The notes below the pieces were generated by a model. The model did not search any database. It was not told the DNA's origin and was given only the letters and a program-made list of their open reading frames with translations. A stretch of DNA of 28,682 bases. Source: Bacteroidota bacterium (GTDB taxonomy: Bacteria; Bacteroidota; Bacteroidia; NS11-12g; UBA955). The first letter of the stretch is position 1, and each line of letters opens with the position of its first letter. Shown piece after piece: positions 16,612 to 23,749 of this stretch. A program made the position numbers and the translations under genes. The stretch lies in contig RGEC01000006.1 in the NCBI GenBank assembly GCA_009918425.1, forward strand, positions 1-28,682, written 5' to 3'.

Positions 16612-17283
16612 ATGAAAAAAACCTTGTTTTACGTAGCCGGAATCGCAGCATTGGGTATGCTGGCTTCCTGCGGAGGAAACTCACAAAAGTCTGCCGATGC
16701 AGACACAGCAGCCAAAGCCGGTGAAAACGCCGGAACGTACACAGTAGATGCTGCAAGCAGCAATCTTGAGTGGCGTGGATGGAAAATCATTGCTACAGGC
16801 GAACACAAAGGTACCATTGGAATCAAAGAAGGTAGCCTGAGTGTAGAAGGCGGCAAAGTGGTAGCAGGTTCGTTTGTCATAGACATGAACAGCATCAAAA
16901 ACACCGACCTTACCGACACAGGCTATCAGAAAAAGCTTGTAGGCCACCTGATGGCTGAAGATTTCTTCAATGTAGCCAAGTTTCCTACCGGTAAATTCGA
17001 AATTGTAAGTGTAGAGGAGAAAGCCTCGGAAGGCAACACCCATGAAGTGAGTGGCAACCTGACCCTGCGCGACAGCACCCGCAAAATCACTTTCCCTGCT
17101 ACCATTAAAATAGAAGGAAACACCGTGACCGCTACCGGTAAAGCCACCATCAACCGCCTGGAGTGGGGTATCAACTACGACAGCAAGAACCTTGGATTGG
17201 CTGAAGCCGCCCAGAAGAAGGTGAAAGACGGTATCGTAAACAAAGACATGGAAATTGCCATTAACCTGAAAGCTACCAAGTAA
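16612..17283 (+). CDS. YceI-family lipoprotein
   Basis: A 223-residue protein with a lipoprotein signal peptide: MKKTLFYVAGIAALGMLASC, lipobox LASC with Cys20 as lipidation site, followed by a Gly/Asn/Ser/Asp-rich linker. The mature part, from YTVDAASSNLEWRGWK to the end, is the YceI lipocalin-like beta barrel. Typical features are GSFVIDMNSIKNTDL, HLMAEDFFNVAKFPTGKFEI and the C-terminal half with RLEWGINYDSK. The family binds long isoprenoid or other lipids in the periplasm; the ligand here is unknown. It has its own upstream promoter and a strong terminator 32 bases after the stop, so it is a single-gene unit. Confidence 0.94.
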   Translation: MKKTLFYVAGIAALGMLASCGGNSQKSADADTAAKAGENAGTYTVDAASSNLEWRGWKIIATGEHKGTIGIKEGSLSVEGGKVVAGSFVIDMNSIKNTDLTDTGYQKKLVGHLMAEDFFNVAKFPTGKFEIVSVEEKASEGNTHEVSGNLTLRDSTRKITFPATIKIEGNTVTATGKATINRLEWGINYDSKNLGLAEAAQKKVKDGIVNKDMEIAINLKATK

Positions 17284-17314
17284 AACTTCCTGATTACAGC
17301 GATAGTATTATAAG

Positions 17315-17345
17315 AAAGGGTCCGTCGAGAGGCGGGCCTTTTTTT
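17315..17345 (+). terminator. Terminator between the convergent YceI and AlkD-like genes
   Basis: A 12-bp stem (17315-17326 with 17331-17342, including G.U pairs) with a GAGA loop is followed by a T run. The minus-strand AlkD-like stop codon (17344-17346) overlaps the T tail, so the element probably serves the YceI transcript and sits exactly at the convergent junction. Confidence 0.85.
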
Positions 17346-18012
17346 ATGCCTTGGAAAAATGTTTCAATGCTTCCCGTTTGCTGAGTGGACTAAGGTTGTG
17401 GCCATCTACAAATCGCAGTACTGCATCCGGGTTGGTTCTTGCATATTGCCGCAAGGCCCAACCGATGGCTTTTTTGATAAAAAATTCTTTGGAGCCAATG
17501 TGCTTTTCTATGCAGGCAAACAGCAAACCTTCATCGGTTTTCAATTTGTAGTTCAGCTGAAAAATAAGCGTGGTGCGGTTTAGCCACATATTATCAGCAT
17601 TCATCCAGTTATCAATAGTTTCATCTCGTTTGGCCGGGAACGTAAGGAAATACGGTCCCACCATTCTGCCGGCTATCAAATCTACGGTATCCCACCAGCT
17701 TTTGTGGGTGAGACAATAATGAAGCAAGTTCACAGCCTCTTTGTGTTTCCATATTTTCGATTTGATCATAAGCTCCATGGCGGTATACTGAAATTCGCGT
17801 TCAGGCTTTTCCCAAAGTTCTTGTATAATTCTCCTCAGGATTTCAAACTTCTGGTTTTTGTTTTTCTGAATAAAATCCTTTTCCAGCTTGCTGCGAATAG
17901 GTTTTTGAATTCCCAAAAAAGGGAATTGGTATTTCATGTACCGCGACATACCCCCAGCCAAGGCTAAATTGACATTTGAATGAAATAGGGCAATAAGTTC
18001 TTCGGTATTCAA
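17344..18012 (-). CDS. DNA alkylation repair protein, AlkD-like (HEAT-like DNA glycosylase)
   Basis: A 222-residue all-helical protein with the AlkD family core. FPFLGIQKPIRSKLEKDF is near 30-47, EFQYTAMELM near 73-82, and HKSWWDTVDLIAGRMVG at 103-119. NMWLNRTTLIFQL is at 141-153 and FIKKAIGWALRQYA near 178-191. Trp106/107, Asp111 and Arg146 fall where the DNA-base-excising residues of Bacillus cereus AlkD (Trp109, Asp113, Arg148) are expected. It would excise alkylated purines such as 7-methylguanine from DNA in the cytoplasm. No upstream ATG is in frame, so the TTG at 18012 is the likely start. A TAACTTTG promoter-like box ends nine bases upstream of it. The gene is convergent with the YceI gene. 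Confidence 0.92.
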   Translation of the reverse strand: MNTEELIALFHSNVNLALAGGMSRYMKYQFPFLGIQKPIRSKLEKDFIQKNKNQKFEILRRIIQELWEKPEREFQYTAMELMIKSKIWKHKEAVNLLHYCLTHKSWWDTVDLIAGRMVGPYFLTFPAKRDETIDNWMNADNMWLNRTTLIFQLNYKLKTDEGLLFACIEKHIGSKEFFIKKAIGWALRQYARTNPDAVLRFVDGHNLSPLSKREALKHFSKA

Positions 18013-18020
18013 CGTGATGG

Positions 18021-18028
18021 CAAAGTTA
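18021..18028 (-). promoter_or_regulatory. Candidate -7 box of the AlkD-like gene
   Basis: The minus strand reads TAACTTTG, an exact TAnnTTTG match, with a T-rich stretch about 19 bases upstream at the -33 position. That stretch is the U-tract of the upstream terminator. The box ends nine bases before the TTG start codon at 18012, implying a very short 5' leader. Confidence 0.45.
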
Positions 18029-18036
18029 GTGGGTGT

Positions 18037-18067
18037 AAAAAAGAAAATCCCGCCTTTTCAGGCGGGA
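18037..18067 (-). terminator. Rho-independent terminator of the TonB-dependent receptor gene
   Basis: On the minus strand a perfect 8-bp stem TCCCGCCT/AGGCGGGA (18067-18060 with 18055-18048) with a GAAA loop is followed by TTTTCTTTTTT. It begins 28 bases after the receptor stop codon at 18095 and lies directly upstream of the AlkD-like gene. Confidence 0.88.
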
Positions 18068-18094
18068 CTTTCTTTGCATTTATCTGTAATAGAT

Positions 18095-20980
18095 TTAGAA
18101 GGTGTAATTGTAAGATATGGTAATGGTGCTGCCATTGGTATAGCTGAATAGGGTGTTATCTCCCTTTTTGGTAACTTCATCGTAGGGTGAACGATCATAC
18201 TTGCCGTTGCCCAGTCTATTGTTCTTTGAATTGTTATGATCAAGATCCTGATAGAATACGGTGGGCTGAGCGAGAATATCCCCAAAGGTTATTTTTACGA
18301 GAGAATGGTCTTTACTTCCGAAGGATTTGGCAATCTGTATGTCTAACATGCTTCTGCCAAACTCATAAATATCTGCTCCAAAGGGCTGCACATTCGTTGG
18401 CAGGCCAATGTATGCAATACGCGGACCAATTTTATTGAAGTTGGTATTAAACTGAAAACCCTTGCTGTTTTGATAAAACAATGAAGCATTGATTAGGTAT
18501 GGGCTCTGGCCCTGAAGCGGTCTGTCGGTTCCGTCAGAAAACTTAATAGAGCTTTTGATTAAGGCACCGTTTGCATACAAAGTGAAATTTTTCAACCAGC
18601 GTGCTCCCAGAAATTTCGAGAAGCTTCCCAGATTTTTTCTTAACTCCAGTTCCACACCATAGTTATTGGCAACCTTTTCATTCTGGTAGGTGAAGGTTCT
18701 GATTAATGGCTGGGTAGGGTCTAAGCGAAATTCGATAGGATTGATAATTTTCTTGTAAAAAACACCAAAAGAAATCATGTCCTGTTTGTTGGCAAACCAC
18801 TCATAGCGAACTTCAGCATTGTGAATTTTTGCACGCTGTAAGGAATCCCAACCTTTAATTTCGGAGTTAATATTGAAATTGTAGAAAGCAAAAGGAGCCA
18901 GTTCACGAAGTTCCGGGCGGTTCAAGGTATTGTAACCGGCCAGTCGGAAATTGCTTCTGGATGTGAGGGGCACAACTACATTTACGGAAGGTAAAATATC
19001 AGTATTGGCTTTCGGATCGGCCATTACCCTGCCAATTGATGTAAGATACTTGTTTTTAAGCTGTTGCTTGAAATATTCAATCCTGGAACCATAAATGAAA
19101 CGGATATCGTATTTTTTTCCGCCGGATTTAAAAAGCGGTACACGCGTTTCCATCATGGCATAGGCTGCGTAATTCAGGCTGAAGGCCGTGTAATCATCTT
19201 TGTCGTTGCGGGTTTTTTCAATGAGATATGTTCCTGTTGTACTTATGCTGTTTACGCCCAGATTATCCTGAGGCATGCCTTGTGTGTAGACAGGATCAAT
19301 TGCTGTCAAAGGACCATTGGCAAACTGTCGTGAATTGAAGTTGCGCTGACGGTTTTGGTAGTATACTCCTGTTTTAAAATTGTTATCTATATTGCCTATT
19401 TTAATGTTTTGAGAATAATCTACAGCGCTGGATATGGTATTTTCATACAACTCAGAGAAAAACCTGCCTGTACCGGCATAAAAAAACTGATTATACACCA
19501 GCATACGCTGGGATTTGTCATTATCCGGTATTGAATATTGTGCTATTCTAAAATCCGGGATCTGTCTTTTCGTAGCTCCATAATTCAAAAGCCAGTTGAC
19601 AGAGCCGGATTTTCCAACAGAATGCACACCATTGAGCTGAGAACTGAGCAGTCTGTTGATATTTACAAGATTGGAATATCCTTCACCATAGCTCTGGTTG
19701 TCTCTATCTACAAGTCCGAATCTGACCGTCGAACTTGCATCATAGGTAAGGCTGTATAGGTTTTTGAAATCAATTCGGTTTTTCTTGTTCAGTTTAATAG
19801 AAAAATTGGCAACACCACCATTTTGAACGTTGGTAATCATGGTAGAGTCATCAAAATGTTTGATCAGACGGTTATCGCCATAATCCCTGTTGTCTACAAC
19901 ACCTTTGGTAAAACGCTGGTTCAGTGCGTAATTGTAACTTAGCATAATACCCGCTTCTTTGTTCTTGATTTTAAATGGTTTTCCAAATGTATAAGAGAAG
20001 CGTGGGGTGAGCGAAGCAGAGTATGGAGTCAAATTCCAGTTGTTGTCAAACTTTTTGGTTTCGTTCACATTAAACTCAGGTTGCACGTAATCCGTAGTCA
20101 TTTTAGGGTCGAGCACAGGTATAGCCTGATTGGATTTAAGTACACCGAAGTAATTACTTTTTTCCATTTCAAATGACCTAACCGGATTGCCGGTGGTTAT
20201 GGAGTTATACTGAAAACCAACCGATACCATTTGTATGGTTTTTTCGGGGATGGAGCGTGTGCTGATTTTTATAACCCCGCCACCAAAATCACCAATCAGA
20301 TCGGGGGTAGCACTTTTTATGACTGTGATTCCATCTAGTAAGCCTGAGGGAATAACATCAAATGAAAACGCTTTTCTGTCACTTTCTGTGCTGGGAAGAG
20401 GTGCTCCATTCAGGTAACCTGCGTTATACCTGTCAAACATACCGCGAATGTTGGCGAATTTTCCCTCAGAAATGGTAGCTCCGGGGATTCTTTTGAGTGC
20501 ATCAGCCGTGTTTTTGATGGATGTTTTGCCCATATCTTCCAGGCTAAGTACCTCAATCATTTGCGATGACAATACTTTCGACTGTATGGCACCCGATACG
20601 GAATTGATTTTGGTTTCTTTTCTTTTGGTTGTAATATTTATCCCACCAATTTCTTTAGCTTTGTCCAGGACCGCATTTACATATTCGGTTTCACCGGATT
20701 TTATGATAATGGAATCTTCAAAGGTTTCAAAATCTTTTGCCTGAATTGTAATGGCGTATTTCCCTTCCGGAAGCAGTAAATTAAAAGAACCTTCAATATC
20801 GGATTCTGTTGTTTTTTCAATTGCCCCCTTTGCCAGGACTTTAGCGCCTACAATGGGTCTTCCTGTGTAATCATTCACTTTGCCCACAACAGCGCCACTG
20901 TTTTTATCGCTGACTTGGGCTTTTAATGTGAAAGTATAATTTAAGAGAATAGCAAGTAGGGTAAACCTAATAAAATTCAT
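18095..20980 (-). CDS. TonB-dependent outer-membrane receptor with carboxypeptidase-regulatory-like N-terminal domain
   Basis: From the ATG at 20980 the protein has 961 residues, with signal peptide MNFIRFTLLAILLNYTFTLKAQ. Next comes a CarboxypepD_reg-like domain of about 80 residues (GKVNDYTGRPIVGAKVLAKG, then EGSFNLLLPEGKYAITIQA). The plug domain follows, with TADALKRIPGATISEG, FANIRGMFDRYNAGYLNGA, LDGITVIKSATPDLIGDFGG and VIKISTR. The rest is a 22-strand-type beta barrel with TBDT-like strands, ending in an aromatic-terminal strand ITISYNYTF. It imports a ligand across the outer membrane using TonB energy. No SusD-like partner is adjacent; its neighbours are secreted proteins, one of them a phytase/PhoX-type protein. 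The frame opens at a TTG at 21001, but the signal peptide favours 20980. Three 11-bp-spaced TTAAC repeats lie just upstream. Confidence 0.93.
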   Translation of the reverse strand: MNFIRFTLLAILLNYTFTLKAQVSDKNSGAVVGKVNDYTGRPIVGAKVLAKGAIEKTTESDIEGSFNLLLPEGKYAITIQAKDFETFEDSIIIKSGETEYVNAVLDKAKEIGGINITTKRKETKINSVSGAIQSKVLSSQMIEVLSLEDMGKTSIKNTADALKRIPGATISEGKFANIRGMFDRYNAGYLNGAPLPSTESDRKAFSFDVIPSGLLDGITVIKSATPDLIGDFGGGVIKISTRSIPEKTIQMVSVGFQYNSITTGNPVRSFEMEKSNYFGVLKSNQAIPVLDPKMTTDYVQPEFNVNETKKFDNNWNLTPYSASLTPRFSYTFGKPFKIKNKEAGIMLSYNYALNQRFTKGVVDNRDYGDNRLIKHFDDSTMITNVQNGGVANFSIKLNKKNRIDFKNLYSLTYDASSTVRFGLVDRDNQSYGEGYSNLVNINRLLSSQLNGVHSVGKSGSVNWLLNYGATKRQIPDFRIAQYSIPDNDKSQRMLVYNQFFYAGTGRFFSELYENTISSAVDYSQNIKIGNIDNNFKTGVYYQNRQRNFNSRQFANGPLTAIDPVYTQGMPQDNLGVNSISTTGTYLIEKTRNDKDDYTAFSLNYAAYAMMETRVPLFKSGGKKYDIRFIYGSRIEYFKQQLKNKYLTSIGRVMADPKANTDILPSVNVVVPLTSRSNFRLAGYNTLNRPELRELAPFAFYNFNINSEIKGWDSLQRAKIHNAEVRYEWFANKQDMISFGVFYKKIINPIEFRLDPTQPLIRTFTYQNEKVANNYGVELELRKNLGSFSKFLGARWLKNFTLYANGALIKSSIKFSDGTDRPLQGQSPYLINASLFYQNSKGFQFNTNFNKIGPRIAYIGLPTNVQPFGADIYEFGRSMLDIQIAKSFGSKDHSLVKITFGDILAQPTVFYQDLDHNNSKNNRLGNGKYDRSPYDEVTKKGDNTLFSYTNGSTITISYNYTF

Positions 20981-21000
20981 GCAGCGAAATAACTTTTTCA

Positions 21001-21029
21001 ATGTTAAGAAAAAGTTAATGTAAGTTTAA
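21001..21029 (-). promoter_or_regulatory. Pho-box-like triple direct repeat upstream of the receptor gene
   Basis: Reading the minus strand: TTAAACT, 4 bases, TTAACTT, 4 bases, TTAACAT. The three 7-base words start exactly 11 bases apart and end 20 bases before the ATG at 20980. Seven-base repeats with 4-base spacers are the known geometry of PhoB/PhoP binding sites, and TTAACA is close to the Gram-positive PhoP half-site. A -7-like TATTTCG lies between the repeats and the ATG. Regulation by phosphate is inferred. Confidence 0.5.
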
Positions 21030-21044
21030 TTATTGATTGAAAAT

Positions 21045-21078
21045 AAAAAAAGGGCTGTGCACTGCACAGCCCTTTTTT
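21045..21078 (-). terminator. Strong terminator after the beta-helix/Ig/T9SS gene
   Basis: A 10-bp G+C-rich perfect stem, AGGGCTGTGC (21051-21060) with GCACAGCCCT (21064-21073), has an ACT loop and is flanked by A and T runs that extend the pairing and give a U-tract in either direction. It lies between the stop at 21096 and the receptor promoter region, so the two minus-strand genes are probably largely independent transcripts. Confidence 0.9.
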
Positions 21079-21095
21079 AAAATTAATGATTCCCC

Positions 21096-23510
21096 TTAGT
21101 TGAGAATAATTACGCGGTTGGTAACAATTGTGCCGGTGTTGTCAAGAACCTGCAGGTTGTAGGTGCCAATTCCGGCCCACTGTGCAAGATCAACGGTGTA
21201 GGTTTTCTGAGCAATGCTCTGAGAATAAACCAGCTGACCGGTTGTGGTGTAAACTTTAATGGAATAACCACCCATGGTAGCGAAGTCGCCATTGTCAATG
21301 GTAATCTTATCCTGAGAAGGAATAGGGAATACCTTGATGGTGTTTTGCTTCTTAGGTCCGGCAGACAGATTGATGTTGATCAGCAGGGTATCTGTAACTT
21401 TTACTGATTTGTAGCTAATGCAGCTGTCAACGATTGTCAAAGAAACGGTATTTGAGGTATCAACACAAAGATTGGTTGAAGCAATAGCTCTGAATTTACG
21501 CTGGTGATTTCCAATGGTAAGATTGTTTACGGTAAGTTTTTTTGATGTGCTTCCGGCATATTTGCTGGCAGAAGCGGGAATAGTTACCATGCCAAAGTCA
21601 GCGTCGGCCTGCCAAGCAAACTTAGCAGTAGTATCATTCACTGAAATGTTGAAGTTAGCAGAACCGCCTACAGTGCCTGAGGTTGCAACAGGCTGAGAAG
21701 TAATCAGTGTGCAGGCTTTCAATATAGCATTAACTACGGCAGCAGCAGTGCTGTCTTTGCACCAGCGGGTGGTGATGTAGCAACGGTATTTCTCACCATT
21801 GTTGGCATAGGTAATGGATTTTACATTCAAAGTATCGTCGGATACAGTTGAATACTGACCGCCATTGGAAAGGTTGGTGTATTTTCCTGTCTTATTAAGC
21901 TGCCACTGGTAGGTTGCTTCATTTCCGGCAGAATAAGCAACTTCAAACTGTACATCAGTTCCCGTATTAACAGTTACAGATTTTGGCTGACGGGTAATAG
22001 AATCGCACACAACAAAAGAACCAAAAGAATTCATTACACCAAAATCAAAATCACTGCTACCATACAAATCGCTGTTGGTAGATACAGGCCTGAAATTGGG
22101 GTTGGTTTTATTTTGAGGATCTATCAGAACGGTTCCGGCAGTATAGGATGCTTTGTTTATAAGGTTTTTGTTGATAGATTTACGCATCCAGTTGTCAAGG
22201 CTGTCTACGTTACGAGGGCTGCTGATTTCAACCAAACCTGTATTGGTGGTAGTTTTCGCTGCAGCGGCTGCAGTATTGCAGAAATAGTTGTTGCGGATAA
22301 AGTTGTTTGTGCTGCTCACGGTATTGTTAGGAAGAACACCTGAAGCAGTCAGTGTGCTGTCTCCGTCAAACATTACGAAGTTACGGTATCCCATAAAGAT
22401 TGAGTTTACTATAGACAAACGGCTATTACGACGGATGCGGGCACCACGACGGAAGGCGTTTTTAACAGTTGTACCCATGTTTGTCCATGTACCTCCAACG
22501 GGCACTGGGCCAACGCAGGTGATATTGCTGAAAACGGCATTGGTCAAAGGCAGTTTACCGGAACCGGCTGCATCGTTGTCCGATTCGAAAGTCTCAGAGG
22601 TAGAAGCACCTGATGGAGCATTCCAGCTTAAGTCAAAATAAGAACTATCTTTTTGAGCAATACCAAACTGAACGGCACCGCGATAACCAAAATCTGTATC
22701 GAAGTCGTCGTCAGTACCTTTGTATGCGATAAGACGCTTACAACGAACGGTACCTCCAAACCACTCGTATGAGTCATCACCGCTGAAAGACACCTGAATG
22801 CCTTCAACTTTGGTTCCAATGCCTACTGAAGCAAAAGTAACACCGTTGATTTCTTTGTTGGGTTCGAAAGCGTAACCGCCAAATTCTACACGCATATATT
22901 CCAAAGAACCGCTGTTATCCGCATCATCACCACCGCCGAAATAGGCGAGGGTATTGTTGAATGCGATGTTGTTAAAACCTTCTACTTGAACATTGGTGCC
23001 CTGATTGTTTACTGCATAGCCTGAAATAAGAATTCCACCCCAGTCGCCTCTGTCGCGAGATCCTACTGCCTTGGCGGAAGTAAATATAACAGGATTGGTT
23101 TTTGTGCCCTGTACGTTTATTTTACCACCTCTTTCTACCACCACAGTAGCATATTCTTTCGGCGTTGCATTGGTATTGGCTCTGCCACGAATTACCGTTC
23201 CGGCCGGAATGATGAGTCTTCCGCCAGGTTTAACTACCAACAGAGACTTCAGCAAATACACTTTGGAAGCAGACAGCGTTAAGGTACCAGTAACATCTTT
23301 CTGACCCGAAGCGTCATTCAGGGTTGTTGAATCTGTTACGGCGCCATAATTGGTGTTTTTTGGATCCCAGTTTGTCCAACCGACAGTCCAGTCTTTTTTA
23401 GGATCTTTGTCCAGCGCTCCAAGGTAATTTACCTTTTCGAAAAACTGCTGGGCTGAGGCTTTTCCGAAGAATGCTCCGGCAGCCATTAAAATGAATAATT
23501 GTTTTTTCAT
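21096..23510 (-). CDS. Secreted beta-helix/Ig-like protein with T9SS sorting domain
   Basis: From the ATG at 23510 the protein has 804 residues, with signal peptide MKKQLFILMAAGAFFGKASAQ. Residues about 70-470 form a parallel beta-helix-type domain with LIIPAGTVIRGRANTNATPK, GGKINVQGTKTNPVIFTSAK, RDRGDWGGILISGYA, LEYMRVEFGGYAFEPNKEIN and SGDDSYEWFGGTVRCKRLIA. Acidic DDDFDTD and DADNSG stretches may bind Ca2+. Two Ig-like domains follow (about 490-590, and 595-690 with paired Cys). A type A sorting domain (KVFPIPSQDKITIDNG to VTNRVIILN) ends the protein. This type is often found next to TonB-dependent receptors in Bacteroidota and is sometimes mislabelled a multidrug transporter. It is probably a surface-attached or released accessory protein; no catalytic site is recognised. 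The frame upstream of 23510 is non-coding in character. Confidence 0.9.
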   Translation of the reverse strand: MKKQLFILMAAGAFFGKASAQQFFEKVNYLGALDKDPKKDWTVGWTNWDPKNTNYGAVTDSTTLNDASGQKDVTGTLTLSASKVYLLKSLLVVKPGGRLIIPAGTVIRGRANTNATPKEYATVVVERGGKINVQGTKTNPVIFTSAKAVGSRDRGDWGGILISGYAVNNQGTNVQVEGFNNIAFNNTLAYFGGGDDADNSGSLEYMRVEFGGYAFEPNKEINGVTFASVGIGTKVEGIQVSFSGDDSYEWFGGTVRCKRLIAYKGTDDDFDTDFGYRGAVQFGIAQKDSSYFDLSWNAPSGASTSETFESDNDAAGSGKLPLTNAVFSNITCVGPVPVGGTWTNMGTTVKNAFRRGARIRRNSRLSIVNSIFMGYRNFVMFDGDSTLTASGVLPNNTVSSTNNFIRNNYFCNTAAAAAKTTTNTGLVEISSPRNVDSLDNWMRKSINKNLINKASYTAGTVLIDPQNKTNPNFRPVSTNSDLYGSSDFDFGVMNSFGSFVVCDSITRQPKSVTVNTGTDVQFEVAYSAGNEATYQWQLNKTGKYTNLSNGGQYSTVSDDTLNVKSITYANNGEKYRCYITTRWCKDSTAAAVVNAILKACTLITSQPVATSGTVGGSANFNISVNDTTAKFAWQADADFGMVTIPASASKYAGSTSKKLTVNNLTIGNHQRKFRAIASTNLCVDTSNTVSLTIVDSCISYKSVKVTDTLLININLSAGPKKQNTIKVFPIPSQDKITIDNGDFATMGGYSIKVYTTTGQLVYSQSIAQKTYTVDLAQWAGIGTYNLQVLDNTGTIVTNRVIILN

Positions 23511-23749
23511 ACTTTGGTTTTTGTGGTAGCAATACAACTTGCCGCAGTTAAACACTTGGTAAACCTTAAATCAATTTTATGTTATGGCAAATTGATAATA
23601 GATAACATTTAAATAACATTAAGGCTTGCTTGAAACTGATGTTAAGAAACCGTAAATCATTTAAAATAAACAAAACAATAATTTCATAAGATTTTCAGAC
23701 AATCAAAATATTGAGTCGGGTATTTCGCTGTCTCAAAAACCATTTTATT
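23511..23749. promoter_or_regulatory. Divergent promoter region with a cluster of (A/T)TAACAT words
   Basis: This 239-base A+T-rich region separates the minus-strand beta-helix gene from the plus-strand phytase/PhoX gene. It carries ATAACAT at 23602-23608 and again at 23613-23619 (plus strand, exactly 11 bases apart), ATAACAT on the minus strand at 23579-23585, and TTAACAT on the minus strand at 23639-23645. TATTTCGCTG at 23721-23730 also occurs before the receptor gene (20982-20991, minus). The words resemble the triple repeat at 21001-21029, suggesting a shared regulator. Clean TTTG/TAnnTTTG promoter pairs are not visible. Confidence 0.5.

Noticed and set aside
23511..23749. A small gene in the divergent region
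   Set aside because: No open frame of useful length with coding character was found; the sequence is A+T-rich with repeated TAACAT words.
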